The notes beneath the pieces are model-generated. The model was not told the DNA's origin. It ran no database searches and worked only from the letters and a program-made list of their open reading frames with translations. Shown piece by piece: positions 25,320 to 34,107 of a DNA stretch of 64,000 nucleotides; within the stretch, counting starts at the first letter, position 1, and each line of letters starts with the position of its first letter. A program made the position numbers and the translations under genes. Origin of the DNA: Oscillospiraceae bacterium (GTDB lineage: Bacteria > Bacillota > Clostridia > Oscillospirales > Ruminococcaceae); the NCBI GenBank assembly GCA_017847885.1, contig JAGAUA010000019.1:109839-173838 (forward strand). Reading direction: 5' to 3'.

Positions 25320-25607
25320 TTTCTTATCATCGTTTATTTATCACCTTATTGTCATTGATGAAACTTACCTCACTGAAAAACTCTTTCACAAACTGATACT
25401 TACAAAACAAATAACCGGAGTTGTATCTTGCGACAATCCAAAATGTAAAAAAGCACCATATTTGTCTGTGGTGCTAATCTGCTTAAACAACGTAAAATCG
25501 CCATTTTCTTGTAAGCTTCTCTTGTTGTGTCGGGATTGCCGCCGCAAAGATCGTTTGAGAGTAGTGTACTTTTATAGGGTAGTAAAACACAATACAAAAT
25601 ATTCCTA
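25320..25607. other. Intergenic gap before the broken polymerase copy
   Basis: Nearly 290 bases without a convincing gene. A 7-bp hairpin (AGCACCA/TGGTGCT, 25452-25475) followed on the minus strand by a run of T is terminator-like, although no minus-strand gene is apparent upstream of it; it may be left from a lost element. Confidence 0.4.
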
Positions 25608-25636
25608 TTGCAATTATCGAACTTTTGTACTATAAT
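25608..25636 (+). promoter_or_regulatory. Second copy of the polymerase promoter with SOS-like box
   Basis: TTGCAA, 17 bases, TATAAT, with GAACTTTTGTAC between, nearly identical to 14323-14351. Only the right half of the dyad differs by one base. It stands before the degraded polymerase copy, so promoter and gene were duplicated together. Confidence 0.6.
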
Positions 25637-25662
25637 TAATTCAATATAGCAACGGGGGCGAT

Positions 25663-26304
25663 GAAATACAGGGAAAATCATATATTGCAATTGATCTGAA
25701 ATTCTTTTATGCAATCGTGGAAAGAGGGCTTGACCCCATTACAACAAATCTTGTCGTTGCAGACGAGAGCCGCACAGAAAAGACAATATGCCTTGCTGTT
25801 TCTCCTGCACTCAAATCCTTCGGTATACCTAGCAGACCTCATTTGTTTGAAGTTATACAAGCAGTTTCAAACACTAACAAGCAAAGAAAGTACAAAGCGC
25901 CGAACCGCACCTTTACAGGGAAATCATACAATATGCCAGAACTGCAAAGCAATCCTGCACTTGAGATCGACTATATCGTTGCCCCACCGCAGATGGCGCA
26001 CTATATGGAGGTCAGCACGAAAATTTATCAGATTTACCTAAAATATATTGCACCGGAGGATATACACGTTTACTCAATCGACGAGGTTTTCATTGACGTT
26101 ACTTCTTATCTGCAAACGTACAAAAAGACCACCTGTAAGCTTGCAATGATGATGATAAAAGATGTCCTCGACACAACTGGAATTACCGCAACAGCTGGGA
26201 TAGGCACGAATATGTATCTTCGCAAAGTGGCAATGGATATTGTTGCAAAGAAAATGCCTGCCGATAAGGACGAAGTGCGTATTGCCGAGCTTGATGAAAT
26301 GTCA
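25663..26304 (+). pseudogene. Degraded second copy of the Y-family polymerase
   Basis: Near-copy of the first 215 codons of the polymerase at 14382. Lesions visible: the ATG start reads ATA, a serine in the first catalytic segment is Phe (LKFFYA), three codons around residue 20 are deleted, and the frame runs into unrelated sequence after DEMSYR at about 26310. The catalytic SIDEVFID stretch is intact but the thumb and little finger are gone, so no working polymerase can be made. Confidence 0.85.
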
Positions 26305-26470
26305 TACCGAAACATAATATTCAGTTTTGCGGTCTGTTTTCGCAGATTTCGGTATCGTATTTTTCCGATACCCGAGCAGTCGTTTCACGACTTCAAAAAC
26401 GTATTCTACCTTTGCTCTGACCGATGATTTTTTATGCTCTGCTTTCTTTGCTGCATATTGTCCGATTTTG
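26305..26470 (-). mobile_element. IS5/IS1182-like transposase 3' remnant
   Basis: On the minus strand, a frame from about 26470 to 26302 reads SSVRAKVEYVFEVVKRLLGY followed by RKNTIPKSAKT. The S-x-R-x-x-VEYVF-x-VVK pattern is the C-terminal part of IS5/IS4-type DDE transposases. It begins exactly where the polymerase copy ends, so an IS insertion and later decay probably cut that gene. No terminal repeats could be defined. Confidence 0.55.
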
Positions 26471-26624
26471 GAAATCTTTTGGATATTATACCCTTATTCA
26501 TACCCTTAAGCAGATAAAAAAGCATAAAAAAAGATGGTATCAGATAAGATAGATCAAATCTGAAAACCACGCAGATACGTCGATTTTGAAGTTATTTATA
26601 TTGAACTATATTAACCTGACGATA

Positions 26625-26648
26625 CTCATAACCCGAAGGTCGTTGGTT
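26625..26648 (+). other. Initiator tRNA fragment
   Basis: CTCATAACCCGAAGGTCGTT and the next four bases match the anticodon-to-T-arm part of bacterial initiator tRNA (CAU anticodon). The rest of the tRNA is missing. Such a piece is what an element integrating into a tRNA gene leaves behind. A run of codons that follows, ending at 26715 with SIREAEAMRLIKQDAPDLIAE, is the end of a small mobile-element protein. Confidence 0.4.
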
Positions 26649-26740
26649 TCTATTAGAGAAGCTGAAGCAATGCGGTTGATAAAACAAGATGCACCAGACT
26701 TGATAGCAGAATAAAAGCTGTTTTTAAGGCTGGTGTTTTT

Positions 26741-27151
26741 TTGCTTCTGATGCTTGCGCTGTTGCGGTTGAAGAAAGCTGAAAAAAATAATTCAGGACTT
26801 ACCCACCTTGCGAAAGCAAGAAAAGAAAAAGGTCTGACGATAGCCGATGTTACCCGACTTACCGGACTCAGCTATGATAATTATATCAAGTATGAGCGCA
26901 AGGAAGTCGGGGAGCAGAATATGAGCATAGACACGCTGAAAAAGCTCTCCGATGTTCTCGGCGTAGACCTTTTGACCGATTACCATAGATTTAAGATGGC
27001 TTCTGCGCAGATCGTTTGCGGATATATGGAAAGAAACAATGTTTCCATCCGTGGATTTGCTGCAAACTGCGGAGTGAGTGCTACTACTGTCAAGAACTGG
27101 CGGAACGGCACTTGTGCGCCGTCTTATGAGATGTGGGAATGGTTTTTTTAA
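26741..27151 (+). CDS. XRE-type protein with two helix-turn-helix units
   Basis: 136 residues with a possible TTG start. Two helix-turn-helix modules: residues 20-75 (LAKARKEKGLTIADVTRLTG, KLSDVLGVDLL) and 90-130 (CGYMERNNVSIRGFAANCGV and TTVKNWRNGTCAPSYEMWEW). The second looks like a free-standing DNA-binding repeat found in clostridial mobile elements. There is no clear ribosome site before the TTG and the first ten residues look arbitrary, so the true start may be missing. The gene stands downstream of element remnants. Confidence 0.55.
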   Translation: MLLMLALLRLKKAEKNNSGLTHLAKARKEKGLTIADVTRLTGLSYDNYIKYERKEVGEQNMSIDTLKKLSDVLGVDLLTDYHRFKMASAQIVCGYMERNNVSIRGFAANCGVSATTVKNWRNGTCAPSYEMWEWFF

Positions 27152-27607
27152 TAGTGTGGAACAGGCTGTTGCATCGGTTGGTGCGGCAGCCTGTTATTAT
27201 TTTCGGATTTTTAGTTTGGACAATTGACAAGCAATTATGAAGTTAGTTTTATATATCCTTCTTGCATTGGTGGAATGCTTGAATTTTAGTCAGGGTGTTG
27301 TTGGTTCGATTCCAGCTGAGAACGTCACATAGTTCAAAACCGAACTCTTTACAGGACTTAGTTTTTTGTTTTCTATCCTTTAAAAGCGGTAATTGGAGTG
27401 ATGGTCAAAAAAATAATAGTACCCACGGTTAGTACTAGGGCGTATTGGCTTGATTTTTTGGAAACTATAACATATTTGCCCAAAATGTTTTGACAAATTT
27501 TGAGATTACTTGTATAATTATATATAAAGTACTAGAAATATATACTATAAAGTAGTATGATTTATCAAATATGTTTTTATAAAAATAAATTGAGAGGGAC
27601 GATGTGA
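27152..27607. other. AT-rich intergenic gap with a T-arm-like fragment
   Basis: About 450 bases without a gene. Near 27300-27320 the run GTTGGTTCGATTCCAGC could fold as a tRNA T-arm, but neither a full cloverleaf nor CCA is present. The last 150 bases are strongly AT-rich and probably carry the promoter of the WG-repeat gene. Confidence 0.3.
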
Positions 27608-29035
27608 GTGAATAATGAAGACAAAATTTCGGATTTTGAAAATACCGAGTCATCTATCGAAGTTGCTTCATCAGTTGAAGAATCAAGTGATGCTGTGAGT
27701 ATTGATGATTCAACAGGTGCAAAAAGGAAAAAAAGAATAGTAGTTATAATCAGTATATTGTTGCTTGTCATTATTGCTATAGGCTGTATTGTAGTTATTG
27801 TCAATAACCGTGGTATATCATCAAAAGGAAAGTCTGATGATAATATCTTGTTCAAAAATGGCTTGCTCGCAGTATGTTCAAACGAAAAATGGGGATACAT
27901 TGATAATACAAATTCTTATGTTATCAATCCGCAATTTGATAGAGCATACAGTTTTTCAGATAATGGTTTAGCCCGTGTAATGATGGGTGAGAAATATGGA
28001 TATGTAGATAACAGTGGGAAATACGTTATTAATCCACAGTTTGATACAGCAGGAGACTTTGGTGAAAATGGGTTTGCCTGTGTTGGAATTTTGCAAGAGA
28101 AAGGAAAGTATTCCTGGGATAATAAATATAAATACGGCTATATTGATGAAACGGGTAAATATGTTATAAATCCACAATTTGATCAAGCTAGTTCATTTGA
28201 GGATGGGCTTGCGTGTGTTGGCATTGAAGATGAGGAGGATTACTATAAATATGGGTATATCGATCAGAACGGTAAATATATAATCAATCCTCAGTTTGAT
28301 ATGGCATTCGATTTTACTGATGGTTATGCTCAGGTTGCCGTAATCAAAGAAAAAGGTGAAAACTCATGGGACGATAAGTATTTATATGGTTTTATTGACA
28401 AAACAGGTTCTTATGTAATTAACCTTATATTTGATAGAGCATATGATTTTTCTGATAATGGTCTTGCTCTTATATTGATTGATGAAAAGTATGGATATAT
28501 TGACAAGACTGGAGCTTATGCCATTAATCCTCAATTTGATACCGCTGAAGAATTTAAAAACGGATTAGCGTGTGTTGGTACAATTAAGGGAAAGGGCGAA
28601 TATTCGTGGGAAAATACATATACTTATGGATTTATTGATGAAAATGGGAATTATGTTATTAATCCACAATTTGACATTGCACATTCTTTTGCGGATAATG
28701 GACTTGCATTAGTAAAACAGGGTGAGAATTACGGGTACATCAATAAAACGGGCGCATATGAAATCAACCCTCAATTCTACGAAGCCTTAGATTTTGCTGG
28801 TGATTTAGCAATTACAGGAACGAAGAATAAAAGGGGTGATGTTTCATATGGTTTCATTGATTCAAAGGGTTCTTATGTGATCAATCCTCAATTTGACAGA
28901 TGCTGTTCATTTTCAAATGATGGATATGCATTGTTTAAGCAGGAGGAACAATGTAGAGCAATTGATAAATCAGGAAAAATAATTATTAATCCAGTATATA
29001 GTGACATTTATTCAGAGTATTACTATTTATACTGA
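27608..29035 (+). CDS. Membrane-anchored WG-repeat protein
   Basis: 475 residues. An acidic N-terminus is followed by KRKKR and a single helix (about 43-65), so the rest faces outside. The extracellular part has ten WG repeats of about 35-55 residues; most follow YGYIDxxGxYVINPQFDxAxxF, and the last is degenerate. WG repeats form beta-propeller-like surfaces that bind partners or polymers, and their function in Firmicutes is unknown. The near-identity of the repeats in both protein and DNA suggests recent internal duplication. GTG start, after GAGAGGGA. Confidence 0.8.
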   Translation: MNNEDKISDFENTESSIEVASSVEESSDAVSIDDSTGAKRKKRIVVIISILLLVIIAIGCIVVIVNNRGISSKGKSDDNILFKNGLLAVCSNEKWGYIDNTNSYVINPQFDRAYSFSDNGLARVMMGEKYGYVDNSGKYVINPQFDTAGDFGENGFACVGILQEKGKYSWDNKYKYGYIDETGKYVINPQFDQASSFEDGLACVGIEDEEDYYKYGYIDQNGKYIINPQFDMAFDFTDGYAQVAVIKEKGENSWDDKYLYGFIDKTGSYVINLIFDRAYDFSDNGLALILIDEKYGYIDKTGAYAINPQFDTAEEFKNGLACVGTIKGKGEYSWENTYTYGFIDENGNYVINPQFDIAHSFADNGLALVKQGENYGYINKTGAYEINPQFYEALDFAGDLAITGTKNKRGDVSYGFIDSKGSYVINPQFDRCCSFSNDGYALFKQEEQCRAIDKSGKIIINPVYSDIYSEYYYLY

Positions 29036-29073
29036 TTATAAACCATTATAATATATTAAAGGGGAAATGTATA

Positions 29074-29688
29074 ATGAAAATTAGATTTTTAAGCGTTGTA
29101 ACAGTTTTTATGATTATTATCATGAGTTTGACAGGATGTACGCCCAAGGTAACCAATATTGTTCTTTCGACCAATAGCGCAACAATTACTGAAGATGAAT
29201 ATTTTACTTTAAATTTCACTTTGTTTCCTGAAAAGGCAAATGCTGAGAGCATAGTTTGGCAGTCGGCAGACGAAAGCGTTGCAACAGTTAATAATGGATC
29301 AATAAGAGGAGTAGCACCGGGGCAGACAACAATAACTGCTTCCGCTGATGGTATTGTAGCAACATATGCAATTACTGTCAAAAAAGCTGGACCAAATTTT
29401 AAAGCAATATTTGATGAATATTGTAATAGTAGTTGGGCGTCTTATGGAGATAAGTATTTATCAATTGATACTAACCCTAAAGATAAGGATGACTACATAG
29501 AATATGAAGCTTATTTAGCTATAAGTAGTATAAATGAGGCATTGGGAGTACCTGATTATGTATTTGAGGATATGGGAAATACAACTTCAATGATGGGTAA
29601 GCAAAGTTATAGTGGTGATGATATTGAAATAAAATGGTAATATCACCCTAATAACGGATTAGAAGTAATATATTCTTATATTGGTTGA
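29074..29688 (+). pseudogene. Ig-like (BIG2) lipoprotein with in-frame stop
   Basis: Lipoprotein with signal sequence ending in lipobox LTGC (lipidated Cys22), then a bacterial Ig-like domain of BIG2 type (VWQSADESVATVNNGSIRGV), then a C-terminal domain of unknown type. The first stop, TAA at 29638-29640, interrupts the phrase IEIKW-stop-YHPNNGLEVIYSYIG; the same frame continues 16 codons to TGA at 29688. Related lipoproteins end with an aromatic-His-Pro-Asn/Asp stretch, so the TAA looks like a point nonsense mutation. The shortened protein may still be exported. Function unknown. Confidence 0.65.
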
Positions 29689-29759
29689 TTATTAATATTG
29701 AGCCATCCAAACAGATTTTGGGTTTGGATGGCAACTTTTATATTTGGAGATGGATTTTG

Positions 29760-31024
29760 ATGAAGAAAAAGATTAACTGGCTTCCATGCTTTGTTGTTGC
29801 AGGATTAATGCTTTGCGGTTGTGATAAAGATGATTATAATAAGGCGAATGATCTTGTAAACAATGGACAATATGATGAAGCTATTGCTATTTACAAAGAA
29901 CTTGTTGATTATAAAGATTGTACTCAATTGATTTCAGCTGCAAAATATGCCAAAGCTGAAGATTTGCTTGCCTCTGGAGAGTTTGATGCTGCAGAAAATA
30001 TATTTGGGGAACTTGGCGGTTATAAAGATTCTTCATCCAGAATTCTTGAAACGAAATATACAAAAGCAGAACATCATTTTAATTTATCTGAATTTGATAT
30101 TGCAATTTCGATATATACTGAACTTGGCGAATACTCTGATTGCCGGGAGAAACTTAGGCAATCTCATATAGGATTATCAAATAAAGCGTTTGAAGCAAAT
30201 GATTTTTTGACTGCTATAGATGAAATGTATGAAGCAGATCCGGAAAACCTGGAATATATTGATAATTGTTATTATAAAAATGCGGAAAAGTTAATATCTG
30301 AAGAAAATTATCAAGAGGCAATCGATAGTTTAACTGAAATAAAAAAGATGGAATGTAAAGATTTATTGCTCTCTACCAAATATAGCTTGGGACTACAATT
30401 ATTGGATAAGAAAAATTATAGTGAAGCTGCAATTGTTTTTTCCAAAATTGAATATAAGGACTCAAATAGTCTTGCTAATTATGCCAAGGGCATGGATTAT
30501 GTAAATGCAGGTAATTATACTAAAGCAATTGATGCTTTTTCTAAAACCAATAACGTTTATGATAGTGAAGCAATGAGTCAACAGTGTCTTGAGATTCTAT
30601 ATAAAGAGTGTTGTGAAAATATTAGTAATAATATGTATGAAAATATAGGAAAAAATTTAGAGGTTCTTGTAAAACATAATTATAAAGACAGTGCTAATAA
30701 ATTAAAAGAAATTACGATGCTATTTGATACTGTTGCAGGTACATATAATGTAACAAGCAGCACAGATTATTATATGTATAAGGAAGGAGCACTTATTAGG
30801 ATTAATTCGAATTATCGTAATGGTCAGATTTCTATTTCATTTTTCCATATGGAGATAATGGAACGTATACAGTCGGAAAAGAAACATTAACAACTACATT
30901 CAAGGGTGATGGAAGTTATTCTGGATTTTCAAGGTCACATAATCTTTTATCATATTGTGTTTTGAAAGATGGTAAAATAACTTGTAAATGGGAAGTAGAA
31001 GTACTTGAGTTTGAAAAAACATAA
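29760..31024 (+). pseudogene. TPR-like repeat lipoprotein, frameshifted near the C-terminus
   Basis: The ATG at 29760 starts a signal sequence with lipobox LCGC. About ten helical repeats of the type NDLVNNGQYDEAIAIYKEL-x-x-YKD follow, resembling tetratricopeptide repeats. After GQISISFFH the frame shifts at about 30850 and stops at 30890 as MEIMERIQSEKKH. In the next frame a sensible beta-rich tail continues (GDNGTYTVGKETLTTTF ... WEVEVLEFEKT) to 31024. One or two inserted or deleted bases explain this. It may pair with the neighbouring lipoprotein at the cell surface. Confidence 0.6.
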
Positions 31025-31163
31025 TTATGTTCATAATTTTCGTAGGAAAGGCAGTTGGAACGTCTGCCTAATACCCTAGGAAAGTGCAGGTACTTATGAT
31101 ATAGCCGCTTTCGGTGGATAAGCGAGTTTCAGATAAAAAAGAAAAAAACTAGATTAAGAAAAG

Positions 31164-31206
31164 AAAAAGTCATACCCATATTTGTAACATGAGTATGACT
31201 TTTTTA
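31164..31206. terminator. Bidirectional terminator
   Basis: AAAAAGTCATAC and GTATGACTTTTT form a 12-bp stem with a 17-base loop. T-runs on both strands end the lipoprotein transcript from the left and the restriction-like operon from the right. Confidence 0.8.
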
Positions 31207-34107
31207 TCGAACTTCCAGGAATCCCCCGGTAAAACCAATCGGATACTGGAACTTCTTTTCTCCAATACCAAATTTAACAGTAACAAAATTTCCATCAAAC
31301 TTAACAATAGTACCGTCCTTGAACATTTTGTGATAAACCTTCATACCTACAGTAACCTCGGGAGCCTTGATTTTAGGCTCCTTTTTTGCTGCCATGGGTT
31401 TTGGTTTTTCTGGTTCTGGTGATTTAAAACCGAACTGTGCCGTAACGGACTGCGGCTTTGCAGCTATTGGTGTTGGTTTCGGAGCAGACTTAACGGGAAT
31501 ATCGGGTATATCATCATCTTGCTGCACATTGGCAGCCATACTTGCTTGCTGATTGTAGAAAAGACGATTGTATTCTTCACGACGGATAGACGTATCCCAA
31601 CCGCCGATCTCATCTTCATTGTGGACGTTAATACCCGTATAAATAAGGCTTGCGTCCTCATATCGCTTAAACTGATATATCGCCTGATTCATAAGATTTG
31701 AATTGAAAAGTCCCATTGTGCAGAGTATTTCAAAATCCCTGACATTCAGACCCGTTACCTTTTTGAAAAGCTGCGGAGAGATCTCCGTGATAACGTCCTT
31801 CAAGCACTTCTCACGTTCATCTGTCAGATACATGAAGATAGGAACACGGGTGGCAAACTTGATAAGCTTTTCCTGTATCTGCTTGCGGAGAGATTTGCTC
31901 TCCTTTTCGTCCTCGGTTAGCTGTTTTTTCTCCTTTGGAGTGAGTTTTTCGTCATCTTCCTTCTTAGCTTTTTTGACAGCTTCGGACTTGTTGATTATGG
32001 TTTCAATATCGGAATTAAGGCTGCGGAAACCTTCAATACGCATAAGCGCTTCAAGTGCTTCTTTGTTCTCTGTAAGACGCTTTAGTGTATCGTTGTCCAC
32101 ATTTACAAGCAATGCAGATTCCCAGCGACGAGCAAGCAGCGTTGCGGAAGTGCCTGCCATTGCAATATCCAGTACATCCTGTACATTGATCGCTTTCATA
32201 CTTGAACCGTCATAGGCAAGCACAGGCAGAAAGCTGATAAACTCGGAAACCTTCTTTTCGGGATCGGTTTCATCTACATTCAGTCGGCAGGAATAATCGG
32301 AGATTTGGCGCAGCGCTCTGTCAAGGGCAAAGTCAAAAACATAGCATTCCTGCTTCATGATCTCGATTTCACCCTTGTCGTTTTTCACCGTCCAAGGGGA
32401 CTGAACACGAAATGCCGCCTGGAAATATGTTTCGGGACTTTTCAGATTACGGAGCATAAATATTCCTATCCAAGGCTTGACGGTAATACCCGTTGTCAGC
32501 TTGCCGCAGGTCAGTGTGATAGTTTTTGTTTCAAGAGGATTGCCCATAGAGCTGATAACAGGTTTCACCGCATCAAGGCCTATCCCTGCTTTTGTGCCTG
32601 CGCAAACATTTATCTTGTAACCGTGATAAAATGTATTCTGCTTCTGCTGTAAAAGGTTATACATTGCAAAACAGGAGGACACATTCGGCAAGAACCATAT
32701 TGTATGGGACAGAACATTCAGCAGACGTACATCTGAAAACGGCATAGGCGGACGCTCGTCTTTCTTTGCCTGCATTTTCAAGTCATCAATATTTGTGGGC
32801 AGATGCTGTCCTCTAATAAGGTCAAGCCACTTCTGAACTTCGTTTTCATATACAAATCTGGCTTCTTCGCCCTTGCCTTTTGCGGAGAAGAATACGTTCA
32901 GATCAAACTCGTCAAATTCGCCCTGCAATGCTACCTGACGTATTTCGTCGGGCATTTTGTATGTCATCATAACCATTCGAGGCAGGGAGATATACGGGTT
33001 GTTCGCACCTACCCACGCGTATTTTTCACGCTGTTCATCGGAATATGTCCAGTTAAATATCTGCTCCTCGATAAATTCGCCGCTGTTTATTGCTCGGAAA
33101 GGCGTTCCCGACAAATAGAGATAATAGCTTGTGGAAATAGGCAGGAAGGTTTCGTTATATGCGTTTCCCGCTTCTTCCGTCTGATATTTCTCCACATCAA
33201 AATCCGCATCGGCTTCTTCATCGGGATTCTCAAAAAGCTTTTTCGCATTTTCACGCCATGCGCCAAAATGATACTCGTCAAAGATAACTATATCCCATAC
33301 CTCAGTATGTATAAATTCATTCTTTGCCTTGATACCGCCGTTTTCATTTGTGCCAAGCAAATCCTGAAACGAACCGAAAACAACGATTGGTTTTGACTTG
33401 TCCGCATTTCTGAAAGCACGGTCAATGTCGATATTATTGTTCTTTGCATCCTTGTTGGAGATGAACTGCCAGCCTTCAAAATCAACGTGTGTCTGTAGAT
33501 CTTCATGCCATGCGGATTCAACGGCAGGCTTGAATGTCAGCACAAGGATACGCCCCAAATTCATCTTTTTACAAAGCTGATATGCCGCAAATGTCTTGCC
33601 GAAGCGCATTTTTGCATTCCACAGGAACTTTGGTGCTCTTGTGGGATCGTCCTTTCTGGCACTTTCGTAATACTCCATAGTACGCATTACGGCTCTTGTC
33701 TGTTCGGGACGCATTTTGAAATTTTCGGTTCGTACGGCGTTGAAGGTTTCTCCGCTTTTCAATTCGTTTATAGCGGCACGGACATCATTTACCGTACAGT
33801 AAAACCATTCGTTCCTATCCTCGCCCTCGTTAAGCTGTCTGAAACCGTTTCTTTTCAGAATGGCGTGAACATCGTGGTCGGTAAAGCAGGAACCGTCGGG
33901 ACACATTGCCGATTTGGTGTACAGAATTTTATAGGGAACGGCGCTTGTGTGGAGTTGTTCTCTGATACGGGTATCGGCGTCACGGTCGGTATAGCCGACT
34001 TTTATGTAACCCTTGTGGGAATCCACGCCTTCAAGGCAGTATGCGTATATCGTAGGATTGACCTGCGGACGCTGTTTGAAATATTCGTAATCAGGCATTG
34101 TTATCAC
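31204..34107 (-). CDS. GIY-YIG nuclease / SF2 helicase restriction-like protein with Tudor-type C-terminus
   Basis: 967-residue last gene of the operon. Residues 18-105 are a T5orf172/GIY-YIG-type nuclease: YAYCLEGVDSHKGYIKVGYT, His78/His81 and Glu100 in NEWFY. Residues 130-600 are an SF2 helicase: MRFGKT (motif I, Lys171), FDEYH (motif II, 276-280), LSGTP (motif III) and the arginine-finger stretch AAFRVQSPW. A C-terminal region of about 50 residues (VGMKVYHKMFKDGTIVKFDG) resembles the Tudor-like tail of UvrD-type proteins. With two N6-methyltransferase-like proteins it likely forms a single-operon restriction or anti-phage system. GTG start at 34107, or ATG at 34098. Confidence 0.75.
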   Translation of the reverse strand: MITMPDYEYFKQRPQVNPTIYAYCLEGVDSHKGYIKVGYTDRDADTRIREQLHTSAVPYKILYTKSAMCPDGSCFTDHDVHAILKRNGFRQLNEGEDRNEWFYCTVNDVRAAINELKSGETFNAVRTENFKMRPEQTRAVMRTMEYYESARKDDPTRAPKFLWNAKMRFGKTFAAYQLCKKMNLGRILVLTFKPAVESAWHEDLQTHVDFEGWQFISNKDAKNNNIDIDRAFRNADKSKPIVVFGSFQDLLGTNENGGIKAKNEFIHTEVWDIVIFDEYHFGAWRENAKKLFENPDEEADADFDVEKYQTEEAGNAYNETFLPISTSYYLYLSGTPFRAINSGEFIEEQIFNWTYSDEQREKYAWVGANNPYISLPRMVMMTYKMPDEIRQVALQGEFDEFDLNVFFSAKGKGEEARFVYENEVQKWLDLIRGQHLPTNIDDLKMQAKKDERPPMPFSDVRLLNVLSHTIWFLPNVSSCFAMYNLLQQKQNTFYHGYKINVCAGTKAGIGLDAVKPVISSMGNPLETKTITLTCGKLTTGITVKPWIGIFMLRNLKSPETYFQAAFRVQSPWTVKNDKGEIEIMKQECYVFDFALDRALRQISDYSCRLNVDETDPEKKVSEFISFLPVLAYDGSSMKAINVQDVLDIAMAGTSATLLARRWESALLVNVDNDTLKRLTENKEALEALMRIEGFRSLNSDIETIINKSEAVKKAKKEDDEKLTPKEKKQLTEDEKESKSLRKQIQEKLIKFATRVPIFMYLTDEREKCLKDVITEISPQLFKKVTGLNVRDFEILCTMGLFNSNLMNQAIYQFKRYEDASLIYTGINVHNEDEIGGWDTSIRREEYNRLFYNQQASMAANVQQDDDIPDIPVKSAPKPTPIAAKPQSVTAQFGFKSPEPEKPKPMAAKKEPKIKAPEVTVGMKVYHKMFKDGTIVKFDGNFVTVKFGIGEKKFQYPIGFTGGFLEVR

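Noticed and set aside
25400..25714. 104-residue minus-strand frame
   Set aside because: Runs antisense across the promoter and start of the broken polymerase copy, without a ribosome site or recognisable pattern.
27608..29035. CRISPR-like array suggested by periodic repeats
   Set aside because: The periodicity is coding: WG repeats with variable spacing, in one continuous frame, with no identical spacers.
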